The notes under the pieces are model-generated. The model was given only the letters and a program-made list of their open reading frames with translations, was not told where the DNA came from and ran no database searches. A stretch of DNA of 64,000 nucleotides from the NCBI GenBank assembly GCA_024278855.1, contig JAJRSJ010000027.1:62001-126000 (forward strand). Reading direction: 5' to 3'. The DNA comes from Alphaproteobacteria bacterium. GTDB taxonomy: Bacteria; Pseudomonadota; Alphaproteobacteria; Caulobacterales; Maricaulaceae. A program made the position numbers and the translations under genes. Positions 9,308 through 19,064 of this stretch are shown here, in pieces; the first letter of the stretch is position 1, and each line of letters begins with the position of its first letter.

Positions 9308-10435
9308 ATGACACAAATGAACGCACACATGCAAATGAACAATCATAAGGGGCAAATGAACGATCATAAGGGGCAGAGACATTTGGCTGGGCTTGGCCCG
9401 GTGCGCATGTTGGTCATTGCCCTGATTGCATTTGGCTATGCCTCGACCATGCCGCGCGGGCCGCAGAGCGCCGAGTATCTCAACATATTTGGTTATGATC
9501 CCAGTTGGTACGGCATTCAGATGATTTTTATGATCAGCGGGTTTTTGGCTCTGCGCAGCCTACGGCGGCACGGCTCTGGGCTGAAACTTCTGGCCTCGCG
9601 TCTCGCTAGAAATGCACCGACTGTGATTGTTTTCGCACTCTTGGTTATTGCCGTATTGTTTCCGCTGTTTAGCGCCCCTCTCGCCGCCGGGGAAACCCGC
9701 CTCAGCCAACACTTGCTATATTTCATCAAAGTGGTTTTGTGTATTGAGCCAAATATCATTACACCCGGCCTGCTGGATAATGCGCTTTATATGTGCGTTA
9801 TCCAGGGCGGATTGTGGACATTTCGCTGGGGCCTGATTGCATTTATCGCCACCGCTATATTGTGGGCGGTTGGCGGGCTTAGAAATGCGCGGTTATTGGC
9901 AATCCTGACTTTGGGCGCGACACTGGTTTATGCAGCGCTAGTTGTTTATGTCGGCGCCAACCCGCAAACCTCTGACAATGGCATGTTGCAAGCGGCTGTT
10001 GTCGGGCTACGGCTCGGTTGGGCCTATCTGGCCGGCATGTATTTATTTGCTTACCGCCGCCGTTTGCGCCGTTCCTTTTTCATACCCGCCGGGCTTTTGG
10101 CAATCGCAGCCATGCAGTTCTATTTCCTGCGTTGGACACCCTTTATTGAAATCACGGCCACATTGGGCTTTGGTTATGTGGTATTTTTGGCCATGACAAG
10201 CCGTACACCGGTTCCCGCATTCATGGGCCGGATGCCGGATTTATCCTTGGGGCTATATGTTTATAACTGGCCCGCCGCACAAATTACCCTCTTGCTAATC
10301 CCAAGCCTTACACCCTATCCGCTGTTTGCAATTTCCTTTCCCGTCACCATAATCCTGTCCTATCTAACATGGGTTTTGGTCAGCCGGAAAATCAATATGG
10401 GTGTCCGTAACCGCTTGGAAATTAAACCCGCGTAA
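9308..10435 (+). CDS. Acyltransferase-3-like integral membrane protein
   Basis: A polytopic membrane protein with about 10 hydrophobic helices. The first region (GPVRMLVIALIAFGYAS, then MIFMISGFLALRSLRR) resembles the acyltransferase-3/OafA family, and the rest (RLARNAPTVIVF, FMGRMPDLSLGLYVYNWPAAQ) fits. It may transfer acyl groups to an envelope polysaccharide. I prefer the ATG at 9308. The ORF opens at a TTG at 9233 that has an AGGAG about 12 bases upstream, so a start 25 codons longer is possible. The N-terminus holds a short tandem repeat (NNHKGQM/NDHKGQ). Confidence 0.7.
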   Translation: MTQMNAHMQMNNHKGQMNDHKGQRHLAGLGPVRMLVIALIAFGYASTMPRGPQSAEYLNIFGYDPSWYGIQMIFMISGFLALRSLRRHGSGLKLLASRLARNAPTVIVFALLVIAVLFPLFSAPLAAGETRLSQHLLYFIKVVLCIEPNIITPGLLDNALYMCVIQGGLWTFRWGLIAFIATAILWAVGGLRNARLLAILTLGATLVYAALVVYVGANPQTSDNGMLQAAVVGLRLGWAYLAGMYLFAYRRRLRRSFFIPAGLLAIAAMQFYFLRWTPFIEITATLGFGYVVFLAMTSRTPVPAFMGRMPDLSLGLYVYNWPAAQITLLLIPSLTPYPLFAISFPVTIILSYLTWVLVSRKINMGVRNRLEIKPA

Positions 10436-10521
10436 CGAACCTCGAACGCCGACGTCTATTCACCGGGTTTTGCAGGTTTAGCACAGAGCAGCACAGAGCA
10501 GAGTTGGACATATTGGGCGCT

Positions 10522-12114
10522 TTACGTGCCTTTAAGGGTCTCCAACAGGCTTTCTATACTGGCATTGAGGCCTGAATCCTCGGCCCGCAATTGGTCTATG
10601 CGTTTGACGGCGTGGATGACCGTTGTGTGGTCGCGACCACCGAACCTTCGACCTATATCGGGCAGTGATCTTGTGGTCAGCATTTTACACACATACATGG
10701 CCACTTGGCGCGGGCGTGCTATAGCGCGAGCCCGGCGTTTAGACAGCATTTCTTCCATGCTAATGCCGAATTGTTTAGCGGCGGCGCGCTGGATTTTATC
10801 AACTGTCGGGCGGGTCTGTCCAGTATAGCGCGAATGGGCCAAAGCGTCCTGGATACTGTCTAGGGTCAATGGTTTGCCGAGAAATTCAAGCCGGGCCACG
10901 ACCTGATTAAAAGCGCCCTCCAGATCGCGAGGGGTCGCATTGATCCGGGCAGCCAGATGATCACGGGCATCTTGGGGCATAGCCAAAGTCGGATGCCCAT
11001 TTGTTCGCCGCCGCTCAATCAGTCGGTCAAGAATACGGCGACGCAATTCATAATCCGCCGCGCCAATATCGCATAACAAGCCGCCGCACAGATAGGATTT
11101 GAGCCGCTCACTGGCTTTGACAATCGCGTGGGGATGGCGATCAGAGGCCAGCAAAATTTGTTTGCCGCCGTCCACCAAAGAAATCAGCGTGTGCATCAAC
11201 TCTTCTTGGGACCCCGGCTTGTCGGCAATGAAATGGGCATCATCAATAATCAGCAAATCCACATCCCGCAGCCCGGCTTTAAAGGCATCTATTTCACTAC
11301 GACCTTGAGCGCGTACCGACTGCACAAAGGACGCAACAAAATCTTCAGACGAGATCAGGCGCACCCGCCTTGCCGGGTCTTTTTTAGCCACTTCGGCTTT
11401 GACTGCGTGCAATAAATGGGTTTTGCCCATGCCGTGGGGGCCGTGAATGACAATGGGGTTGTACTGGCTGTCCACAGAATTTGCGACGCGGCGCGCCGCC
11501 GCAAAGGCCAATTCATTGGGTATGCCGACCACAAAATTATCGAATGTAAACCGTTCATGGTTTTGAATGGGTGTCGTCACGGTAAATCCCGGCGTTGGCG
11601 ACGAGCTATACGGGTTTTCGGCGAGAGATGTGCCGGCTTGGCGGTTTAACCCCGGTTTGGCAGCTAAACCCTGAATTTGCTTTTGGCGTGCAGGCTTTGC
11701 CCCCGCGCCCATACCAGTCGGGTTGCCAAGCGGATTACCAAGCGGATTGCTAGGCGGATTGCTAGGCGGATTGCCAATTTTCACATAACGGTCATCGCAC
11801 TGCGCCCATAATTTGCGTACCAAGTCGCCATATTTGCCGTCAATACGTCCGGCAATGAATTTGGACGGTGCGCCCAGTATGACGCATTCTTCATCCGCAG
11901 ATTGCAAAACCAATTGTCCGGTCCAGGACATATGAACCCGGTCGCCTAAATGGACCCGTAATTTTCCCTGGACTTGCCGCCAAATATGGGCGGGATCGCT
12001 ATTTTTCTGGTGGTCATGGGTAATAATGCCAAGATTGGCACAATCTTCCGGCGGCCGCTTTTCTTGGGGCTGGCCCTTGGCCGTTCCGTCAGAATTATCT
12101 TGCCAATCGCTCAC
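10522..12114 (-). CDS. dnaA: Chromosomal replication initiator DnaA
   Basis: DnaA binds DnaA boxes at the origin and opens the duplex. Domain III (AAA+) has Walker A GPHGMGKTH near residue 225 and Walker B LLIIDDAHF near 288. Domain IV carries the DNA-binding signature GGRDHTTVIHAVKRI near residue 498. Domain II is a Pro/Asn-rich linker with a tandem repeat. I chose the GTG at 12114 (GGGGGTTAAA upstream, protein starting VSDWQDN). The ORF can be extended to a TTG at 12198, but those residues do not look like a DnaA N-terminus. The neighbouring rpsT is the usual alphaproteobacterial partner. I see no convincing cluster of DnaA boxes here, so the origin is not shown. Confidence 0.97.
   Translation of the reverse strand: MSDWQDNSDGTAKGQPQEKRPPEDCANLGIITHDHQKNSDPAHIWRQVQGKLRVHLGDRVHMSWTGQLVLQSADEECVILGAPSKFIAGRIDGKYGDLVRKLWAQCDDRYVKIGNPPSNPPSNPLGNPLGNPTGMGAGAKPARQKQIQGLAAKPGLNRQAGTSLAENPYSSSPTPGFTVTTPIQNHERFTFDNFVVGIPNELAFAAARRVANSVDSQYNPIVIHGPHGMGKTHLLHAVKAEVAKKDPARRVRLISSEDFVASFVQSVRAQGRSEIDAFKAGLRDVDLLIIDDAHFIADKPGSQEELMHTLISLVDGGKQILLASDRHPHAIVKASERLKSYLCGGLLCDIGAADYELRRRILDRLIERRRTNGHPTLAMPQDARDHLAARINATPRDLEGAFNQVVARLEFLGKPLTLDSIQDALAHSRYTGQTRPTVDKIQRAAAKQFGISMEEMLSKRRARAIARPRQVAMYVCKMLTTRSLPDIGRRFGGRDHTTVIHAVKRIDQLRAEDSGLNASIESLLETLKGT
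11721..11775 (-). repeat. 12-bp tandem repeat in the dnaA linker
   Basis: About five imperfect 12-bp units (GGCGGATTGCTA and variants on the plus strand) encode the run NPPSNPPSNPLGNPLGNPTG in domain II of DnaA. The repeat keeps the reading frame, so copy-number changes would only lengthen or shorten the flexible linker. Confidence 0.8.
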
Positions 12115-12280
12115 TTTAACCCCCAACGGTACCGGTGACTTAAAACGGTAAAATCGCTCTAAATCATTGAAATATATACATAGTTTAGCTAAAACCAAAA
12201 GAAAACCGTGTAGATTTCCTCCAGCTTTGGTTAGGCACTTTCTCTAAGACACCCCCACAGGATGGCCCTCCCTTGCCCCC

Positions 12281-12309
12281 TTTAAAGCCCCTTTGAAGCA
12301 CTGCGTCAA
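12281..12309 (-). promoter_or_regulatory. Candidate dnaA promoter
   Basis: On the minus strand TTGACG (12309-12304) and TTTAAA (12286-12281) are separated by exactly 17 bases and point towards dnaA. The same TTGACG-N17 layout occurs upstream of rpsT. Confidence 0.5.
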
Positions 12310-12491
12310 TGGGCTTTTTTCATGTTTTCTTAAGATTTTCCACTTGACAGAAAAAAAGTTAATTTCCACGGGCATTTGCTTGTGGGAGGCTAAAAAATTA
12401 TTTTTTTTCTGTGCGTCAGCACCCTTACTGGTTGTGTTTTCGGACGCATATCCTACCAGTAGATTCACTACAAATTTATAGCCTTAAAACG

Positions 12492-12521
12492 ATAAAACCC
12501 GACCAAAAGGCCGGGTTTTAT
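12492..12521 (-). terminator. Rho-independent terminator after rpsT
   Basis: A GC-rich hairpin (ATAAAACCCG ... CGGGTTTTAT) lies 26 bp after the rpsT stop codon. The minus-strand side gives a GGGTTTTAT end. Confidence 0.75.
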
Positions 12522-12546
12522 TTATATCTCTAAATGTCTAGCGTTT

Positions 12547-12813
12547 TTAACCAGCCATTGCCTTCACACGCTTGGACAAGCGGGAAATCTTGCGGGCGCC
12601 TGTGTTTTTGTGGAAGATCCCCTTGCCAACGGCGCGCATCATGGCCGGCTCGGCTTGACCAAGCGCGGCTTGTGCGGTTTTTTGGTCCCCTGCAGTGATT
12701 GCATCTTCAACTTTGCGAAGGGTTGAGCGCACATTGGTGCGGCGGTTCTTGTTGGTTGCCGTTTTGCGGGCCATTTTGCGCACGCATTTTTTAGCGGATG
12801 ATGTATTTGCCAT
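12547..12813 (-). CDS. rpsT: 30S ribosomal protein S20
   Basis: S20 binds 16S rRNA in the body of the small subunit. The 88-aa product begins [14 protein letters not shown], and the Lys/Arg-rich helices ([34 protein letters not shown]) match the family. The ORF track begins 8 codons earlier, but the family N-terminus MANTxSAKK and the AGGAAAAA ribosome site fix the start at 12813. A hairpin terminator follows and a good promoter precedes the gene. Confidence 0.97.
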   Translation of the reverse strand: MANTSSAKKCVRKMARKTATNKNRRTNVRSTLRKVEDAITAGDQKTAQAALGQAEPAMMRAVGKGIFHKNTGARKISRLSKRVKAMAG

Positions 12814-12857
12814 TTTTTCCTCATATGTGCCGAACACCGGCGTAATTTCAAACCCGG

Positions 12858-12886
12858 CCTATAGCCCCAAGTTTTCCACCCGTCAA
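12858..12886 (-). promoter_or_regulatory. Candidate rpsT promoter
   Basis: On the minus strand TTGACG (12886-12881) and TATAGG (12863-12858) are 17 bases apart and about 45 bases upstream of the rpsT start. Confidence 0.6.
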
Positions 12887-12890
12887 CCGC

Positions 12891-14342
12891 CTAATCACTA
12901 TAAAAAATTTGCTTGAGCAGGTTTGGCAGGGCCACCGGTATGTCGCTGGCGATCAATCCGGGGCCGAGATTTGTGCCGGCCGCGCCGTGGTACCAGACTG
13001 CGGCGCAGGCGGCAGCAAGGGGCGGCATGTTTTGTGCCATCAAGCCGGCAATAATTCCGGCCAATACATCACCTGAACCGGCGCTAGCCAAATGTACGGA
13101 GCCATTGGTATTGACAAATGCTGGGCCGTTCGGGGCGGCGATAACCGTATCGGCCCCTTTATAGACAACAAACGCGCCGCTTTGCTCGGCAGCAACCGCC
13201 GCCGCCTCTAGCTTCGAGCCTAGGCCGACCGCAAACAGGCGAGCAAATTCACCGCCGTGGGGGGTGAGGATTACCGGCGCGGTGCGGGCTTTGATTTTCG
13301 CAAACAATTCTTGCGGATCATCTGCAAATATTGTCAGGGCATCAGCATCCAGAACCAGCATCCCATTGGACGCTAAAGCCGCCAAGACTTTGCCGCGAGC
13401 ATTTCCGTCCAAACCCAAACCGGGTCCAATTAAAATGACGTTTTTACGTTTATCCTCGGCTATCTCGCCAAGCATCGCCCCGTTATCGGCTTTTATAAGC
13501 ATGATTTCTGTGAGGTGGGCCGCGTGGGTCATCATAACCGCGCCGGGCGCAGCAACGGTCACAAGCCCGGCCCCGATGCGCAGTGCGCCCATGGCCGCCA
13601 ATCTGATTGCCCCGGTTGAGCCCATGAGGCCGGACACACACAGCACATGCCCGTTCGTATATTTGTGCCCGGTGGTTTGGCGTTTGGGAAAATCATCTCG
13701 CCATAAATCCGGCGCGTTTTCAAAATATTCAGGCCCGTCCATTTGGCCCAAAACTCCGGCTTTAATACCAATATCCCGACATATAATTTCCCCGCAATGC
13801 GCCCGCCCCGGATACAGAACATGACTAGGTTTTTTACGAAAAAATGTCACCGTCAAATCTGCCGTGATGGCAATTGGAGTGCCTAGCCTGCCTCTTGTAC
13901 ACGCCGACCCGGTATCGCCGTCAATACCCGTCGGAATATCAACACTGATAACGGGGGTCTCGCTTTGGTTTATCCGTTTAACCAAAGCCTGCAAATCCTT
14001 GCCCAAAGGCCGGGACAGTCCGGCCCCGAACAGGGCGTCAATAATCAAACCAAAACCGCCTAAATCAAGCGCGGGTTTACTTTCCCCGTAAGACCCAACC
14101 CGAACCTTCCAACCCAAGCCGGCAAGTAGCTCTGCCGCCCCTCTACCATCCGCCCCGTTATTCCCGGGGCCAGCCAAAACCAAAACCGGACATTTTTCGT
14201 AGCGCGCAACCACCGCCGCACAAACCCGAGCCGCCGCTTTGGCAATCAATTCTGGCTCGGAGATACCGCTCTTAATTGTCAAACGGTCAGCCTCATACAT
14301 TTGCTCGGTGGTGATCAAGCGGTGCTGGCTGTCTGCATGCAT
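12891..14342 (-). CDS. nnr: Bifunctional NAD(P)H-hydrate epimerase / ADP-dependent dehydratase
   Basis: This enzyme repairs hydrated NAD(P)H. The N-terminal half (residues ~1-215) is the YjeF_N epimerase with LVLAGPGNNGADGRGAAELL and VSVDIPTGIDGDTG. The C-terminal half is the ADP-dependent dehydratase with ILIGPGLGLDGNARG, VILTPHGGEFARLF and the catalytic AGSGDVLAGIIAGL. The fused form is usual in bacteria, and 483 aa is a normal length. Its start codon overlaps the stop of the upstream enoyl-CoA hydratase gene by one base (TAATG), so the two are translationally coupled. Confidence 0.95.
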   Translation of the reverse strand: MHADSQHRLITTEQMYEADRLTIKSGISEPELIAKAAARVCAAVVARYEKCPVLVLAGPGNNGADGRGAAELLAGLGWKVRVGSYGESKPALDLGGFGLIIDALFGAGLSRPLGKDLQALVKRINQSETPVISVDIPTGIDGDTGSACTRGRLGTPIAITADLTVTFFRKKPSHVLYPGRAHCGEIICRDIGIKAGVLGQMDGPEYFENAPDLWRDDFPKRQTTGHKYTNGHVLCVSGLMGSTGAIRLAAMGALRIGAGLVTVAAPGAVMMTHAAHLTEIMLIKADNGAMLGEIAEDKRKNVILIGPGLGLDGNARGKVLAALASNGMLVLDADALTIFADDPQELFAKIKARTAPVILTPHGGEFARLFAVGLGSKLEAAAVAAEQSGAFVVYKGADTVIAAPNGPAFVNTNGSVHLASAGSGDVLAGIIAGLMAQNMPPLAAACAAVWYHGAAGTNLGPGLIASDIPVALPNLLKQIFYSD

Positions 14343-15130
14343 TACTTATTCTTGAAATGCGGTTTGCGCTTTTCTGCGAAGGCTGCCATGCCTTCTTTTT
14401 GGTCTTCGGTGGAGAACATAGCTTGGAACAGGCGGCGCTCGAAATGTATGCCTTGGCTGAGGGTGGTTTCAAATGAAGTGTTTACCGCTTCCTTGGTCAT
14501 CATGGCGATAGGCCCAGATTGACCTGCGATCTTTTTCGCCGCCTCCATTGTGGTTTCCATCAATTCGTCCAAAGGCACCACCCGCGACACCAGACCGCAA
14601 GCGTGGGCTTCATCAGCTTTCATCATCCGCCCGGTCAGGCACATATCCATAGCTTTGGATTTACCCACGGCTTTGGTGAGCCTTTGGGTGCCGCCTGCGC
14701 CCGGCATAACACCGAGATTGATTTCTGGCTGACCGAATTTGGCATTATCCGCCGCAATAATAAAATCGCACATCATAGCTATTTCGCAACCACCGCCCAG
14801 CGCATATCCGGCAACAGCAGCAATGATCGGCTTACGAAACCGGGCCACCGCTTCCCAATACAGGCCGAACACATCATGGTCATACATGCCCAGGAAAGTC
14901 CCGTCTTTAAGCTCGGTAATATCAGCCCCGGCGGCGAAGGCCTTGTCTGAGCCTGTCAATATCACACAGCCTATTTTATCGTCTGCCTCCAATTTTCCCA
15001 GCGCATCGGCTAACTCCGTGGTTAGCTCCGCGCACAATGCGTTTAAGGCATTGGGGCGGTTCAGCTTGATAGTGCAAACACCCCCGTCTTTGGTAATGTC
15101 TTTGGTGACTTCTAGCGTATTATAGGCCAT
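14342..15130 (-). CDS. Enoyl-CoA hydratase
   Basis: A crotonase-family enzyme of fatty acid beta-oxidation, adding water across trans-2-enoyl-CoA. It has the oxyanion-hole segment KAFAAGADITELKD and AVAGYALGGGCEIAMMCDFIIA, and the two catalytic glutamates fall in the expected blocks (GGCEIAM and PEINLGVMPGAGGTQRL). Length (262 aa) is typical. The ATG follows AAGGAACCCAC. It overlaps nnr by one base at its 3' end. Confidence 0.93.
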   Translation of the reverse strand: MAYNTLEVTKDITKDGGVCTIKLNRPNALNALCAELTTELADALGKLEADDKIGCVILTGSDKAFAAGADITELKDGTFLGMYDHDVFGLYWEAVARFRKPIIAAVAGYALGGGCEIAMMCDFIIAADNAKFGQPEINLGVMPGAGGTQRLTKAVGKSKAMDMCLTGRMMKADEAHACGLVSRVVPLDELMETTMEAAKKIAGQSGPIAMMTKEAVNTSFETTLSQGIHFERRLFQAMFSTEDQKEGMAAFAEKRKPHFKNK

Positions 15131-15211
15131 GTGGGTTCCTTTTGAATTTCAAGCTTGGTATTTTACGCAGCCAACACAAAGAGTCACGGACTATTTTAGC
15201 GAGATTGGTAA

Positions 15212-15784
15212 TCAGGCGAATAATGCCAACACCCAAAACACCACCGTACCAAAGGTCAAAGCTGCAATGGTTTTACGGCGATAGGCCCGCGCTAGCAAGC
15301 CGACCAGCAAGCCGCCCAAAATTACGGCGAGCAAGGAGAATGCGACAAATTTTTGGTAAAGCTTAAATATTTTAGGCCCGTGGCCAGAATGTAGCTCCAT
15401 CATTGCTGCTTGCAAATTCGGGGTCATCATCGCAGCTTTTAGCCCGCTCTGGGTCTGTGTCATCTCAATATAGCGGCGCGAGGTCGGGCGCAGATGGATT
15501 TTATCATCCCCGCGGGTTTTAACATATTCAAACCGGTGTTTTATCCCGGCGTCTGCGAGCAAAGTCCGCACATCAGCCTCCAGGGTTTTTGATTTAAAAT
15601 CCAAACTGGCCGCCGCAGGCAGTTCAATCACCTGCGCCGTCGTCTGGCCTTTATTGCCAAGTAAATACAAACCACCGGATACGGCGACGAGTAAAAAAGC
15701 CGGGGCCATAAATCCGGCAAATAGCAAGTGCAAAGTTACAAGTATTTGGCGTAGCTTAAGGGGTGAAATTGCGGAAAGTGCCAT
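15212..15784 (-). CDS. PepSY-like membrane protein
   Basis: A ~190-aa protein with one N-terminal helix (LLFAGFMAPAFLLVAVSGGLYLL), a soluble middle of about 90 residues and two C-terminal helices. The architecture resembles PepSY-associated TM proteins, which usually sit in the inner membrane with the middle part in the periplasm. The start at MALSAISPL (15784, with GGAGATC upstream) is preferred over the ORF-track start, which gives an unlikely Cys/Pro-rich extension. It lies between mutM and the enoyl-CoA hydratase gene. Role unknown. Confidence 0.65.
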   Translation of the reverse strand: MALSAISPLKLRQILVTLHLLFAGFMAPAFLLVAVSGGLYLLGNKGQTTAQVIELPAAASLDFKSKTLEADVRTLLADAGIKHRFEYVKTRGDDKIHLRPTSRRYIEMTQTQSGLKAAMMTPNLQAAMMELHSGHGPKIFKLYQKFVAFSLLAVILGGLLVGLLARAYRRKTIAALTFGTVVFWVLALFA

Positions 15785-15859
15785 GATGATCTCCAATCGG
15801 TTTAAGGGCGGTGAACATATCTTGCACCGCAAGGTTTGACAAGGTTGTGGCGGCACCAA

Positions 15860-16741
15860 TTATTTTTGGCACATATCACAATAAAAGCTGGAACGCCCGG
15901 CTTGTTTCGTGCGGCTTATTGTCCCGCCGCAATTTTTATCCGGGCAGGTTTTGTCCTTTTGCGCGTAAACTTTAAAACGGTGTTGGAAATAGCCGAGCGC
16001 CCCGTCCACGGCAGCAAAATCATTAAGTGTGGAGCCGCCCGCTTTTATGGCCAGTTCCAGTGTGGTCTTAATTTCTACGCTCAACAGTTCGCACTCATCC
16101 ACGCTCAAAGTGTTCGACAAGCGCAAGGGCGAAATATGTGCGCCGTACAATGCCTCGCAGACATAAATATTGCCAAGCCCGGCGACAATGCGCTGGTCGA
16201 GCAGTGCGGATTTAATGGGCGCTTTTTTGGCCGCCAAAGCGGCGTGTAGCACCGGGCCCCTAAAACTGTTGGAGAGAGGCTCCGGGCCAAGCAAGGCCAT
16301 ACGGCCTTGATCGCCAACGGACAGTAATTCCATAAACCCGAACCGCCTCGGGTCATTATATATGATGACAAAAGGCGAAGAGCGCGTAGCGCGACCGGGA
16401 CTATCAGAAGGCTGGTCGTTCCCAGACATGGTAAAGACAACATGGTCGTGTTTGGGATTGTGAGTGCCGCTTTCAGCGGGACAGTTGTCGGCCCCTATAA
16501 CGAACCGCCCGCTCATACCCAGATGCATCAGCAGGGTTTCACCGCTAGACAGTTCCGCCACCAAAAATTTCGCCCGTCTACTTAAGCGCTTAAGTACTGC
16601 ACCTTGCAAACGCCCGACAAAATTATCCGGAAACGGAAACCGAATATCGGCACGGTTAAGCCGCACATGCTCAAACCTGCGTCCCTCCATAACCGGTGCA
16701 AGCCCGCGCCGCACGGTTTCAACTTCTGGCAGTTCAGGCAT
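15860..16741 (-). CDS. mutM: Formamidopyrimidine-DNA glycosylase
   Basis: MutM (Fpg) removes oxidised purines such as 8-oxoguanine and nicks the abasic site. The mature N-terminus PELPEVETVRRGL supplies the catalytic Pro2 and Glu3. KAGGSTLNDFAAVDGALGYF is the conserved helix-two-turn-helix region. The C-terminus carries the zinc finger (CPDKNC ... YCDMC). Length (293 aa) is normal. In many alphaproteobacteria mutM is next to ubiE, transcribed divergently. Here a TonB-dependent receptor gene lies between them. Confidence 0.96.
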   Translation of the reverse strand: MPELPEVETVRRGLAPVMEGRRFEHVRLNRADIRFPFPDNFVGRLQGAVLKRLSRRAKFLVAELSSGETLLMHLGMSGRFVIGADNCPAESGTHNPKHDHVVFTMSGNDQPSDSPGRATRSSPFVIIYNDPRRFGFMELLSVGDQGRMALLGPEPLSNSFRGPVLHAALAAKKAPIKSALLDQRIVAGLGNIYVCEALYGAHISPLRLSNTLSVDECELLSVEIKTTLELAIKAGGSTLNDFAAVDGALGYFQHRFKVYAQKDKTCPDKNCGGTISRTKQAGRSSFYCDMCQK

Positions 16742-16820
16742 AGTTTCCTTTGTATTTATATTTGTTTGCAGTTACAGGGTTTGGGCAAGCTAGCATAGGC
16801 AATATTTAGGCACAGAGACA

Positions 16821-19018
16821 ATGAAAATACACTATAAAGGGCGGATGTGCGCGGGCCTGGCTATTTGCCTGTCTATCTCCGTTTACGCAACCGCCCAGAC
16901 AAACACTCTACCAATAGACGAGATTATTGTGACCGCAACCAAACGGGCACAGAAAACACAAGATGTGCCTATATCCCTGAGCGTGTTTGGCGCAACGCAG
17001 ATCGAAGATTTACGAGCGGACGGGCTGTCTGATCTAGGTTCGTTCATCCCCAATATGTACCAACCTCCGGCCGGGGAAGCGGGCCAAAGCAATATTGCCA
17101 TTCGCGGCATAGGCGCGGGCATTAACCGCACGGCCGGGCGGGCCGTGGGTGTGTATATTGACGGGGGTTATGTGAGTGCCGACACCGCGCTGGATGTGGC
17201 CATGGCGGATATTGAGCAGGTGGAAATTCTGAGAGGGCCGCAAGGTACATTGTTTGGCCGCAATACTATTGGCGGGGCTATCAACATCACCACAAAGCCG
17301 CCTACCGTGTCGGACACCAAAATCAGCGGACGTATCCAAGGGCAATACGGCAATTTTGCCCGCAAGCAGGTTATGGCCAATGCCAATATACCCCTGATCC
17401 AGGATAAATTGGCTATCAGGGTATCCGGGCTGAAACGCGGCGCAGACGGATATATCACCAATTTAAACGGCGGGCGAAAACTGGGCAGCGAGAACCGCAC
17501 AGCCCTAAGGGGTCAAATGCTGTTTGCTCCCAATGATAAATTTACCGCCCGCCTCAGCTATGATTATCAACACCGGGATGACCACCCCAATGCCCAGGGC
17601 GAGCCGATCACCAATATAGGGGCAGACAATATCCCCTACACGGTTAATTTTGACCAAGAAGAACGCCAGACCCAAAAGGCGCAGCGGGCCGCTTTGTATC
17701 TGGATTATGTTACAGATAGCGGCTTTGCCTTCAAATCCATTAGTGCATGGTCGGATGTGCGCGACTTTTATATCCAAGACAGCGACCGCCTGCCCCAGGC
17801 CATAACTGTCAACCAGTTCGGAGGGGCCAATCAAGATATCGCCCAAGAGTTTCGCCTAAGCTCGCCTCAATATGAGCGCTATGATTATGTGGTCGGGCTC
17901 TATTATTTAAAAACCCAAAGCCTGTATGCGCCGACCTTTCCCCTGATGAGTACCGCATTTTTAGAGCAGGTGTTTTTTCTACCCCCTGCCCTGCATCCGC
18001 CCGACGAATTGGACGGGCAAAGGATTGTCACCAATAATGAGAGCATTGCGATTTACGGACACGGAAACTTTAAATTAACCGACAAGATCAATCTATTCAG
18101 CGGGCTTCGTTACACCCGCGATACGCGAAATGTAGACTATGCCATTTTGGGGAAACCTTTGCCTTGTTCGGGCTAAATGCCCTACGCACCACGCAAAGCT
18201 TGCGCGATGATCCAGTGTCGTGGACTTTGGGCGGGCGTTATAAATTAAGCAATAGTTTAACCACCTACATAAGTGCAGCGCGGGCTTTTCGCAGTGCGAC
18301 CGTAAAAGACAACTTCATTGGCCAAGCTGATCTGGATGCACCCAGCGGATTTTTCACCGAGCCGGAATTTGTCACCAATTACGAAACCGGGTTTAAGTTC
18401 CAAACATCTGATCGACATTTCCGGCTAAACGCTTCGGCATTTTATATGGACTATACGGATATACAGGTGTACATTTCCCAAGAACCATTTTTGTTTTTGC
18501 GCACCCTGACCAACGCTGCCAAGGCGCGTGTCTGGGGGGTTGAAGCGGATATGAACTGGCGCGCCTCAAAAAATCTGAATGTAGGGGCCAATCTGGGGTA
18601 TTTAAAAACCAGATATACCGAATTTATACCTGAACCGGGCCGGGATTTGTCCGGCACAGGCTTTGGCACGGCCCCGGAATTAAGCTTTAGCGCCGTGGTC
18701 GATTATCAACACCCACTAGAGAACGGGACATGGCAAACACATCTTGATTATGCAAACCAGATCGCGCCGGATGATTTCGAATTACGGACATTGGGCTTTG
18801 TTGGCAGCCATGCCGTCGTCAATGCTTGGACGGGCTATAGGCCGAGTAACGGAACATGGGCGGCTAGATTATGGGTGAAAAATCTTTTTGACCTCAACAA
18901 GCCCGTGACCAATTTTCATTGGGGGGCGGGGTTGGGGCCTTTGCTGGATAATGTGACGGTGCAATACGAAAAACCGCGCCGCTACGGCATAACACTTGAT
19001 TATTATTTCGGGCCGTAA
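16821..19018 (+). CDS. TonB-dependent receptor (split by a frameshift)
   Basis: This outer-membrane receptor imports a large ligand using TonB energy. The signal peptide is followed by the TonB-box-like [13 protein letters not shown], the plug domain ([39 protein letters not shown]) and beta-barrel strands to the C-terminal [11 protein letters not shown]. The frame is lost near 18150: ORF 16821-18176 ends and 18164-19018 continues the barrel. One extra G in the GGGG run near 18151 restores a continuous reading ([14 protein letters not shown]). The restored product is ~732 aa, a normal size. The break is either a sequencing error or a recent pseudogene. The ligand is unknown. Confidence 0.85.
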
Positions 19019-19064
19019 ATTATCCACTCTTGAAGCCGTGTGGTTTTCTTGCCATGTTGAGACC

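Larger units (their letters stand above)
12115..12546. other. dnaA-rpsT intergenic region
   Basis: This 432-bp gap contains the rpsT terminator hairpin, a candidate dnaA promoter and a long dnaA leader of roughly 150 bases. Two TTTCCAC sequences occur (near 12334 and 12362), which are poor DnaA-box matches. Short ORFs on either strand here have no recognisable product, and I do not call them genes. Confidence 0.6.

Noticed and set aside
12244-12481. Short ORFs on both strands between dnaA and rpsT
   Set aside because: No recognisable product and they overlap the dnaA promoter.
12115-12546. Replication origin next to dnaA
   Set aside because: No cluster of TTATCCACA boxes; only weak TTTCCAC matches.
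18140-18180. Programmed frameshift in the TonB-dependent receptor
   Set aside because: No slippery heptamer and no reason for regulation; a simple one-base loss in GGGG explains it.
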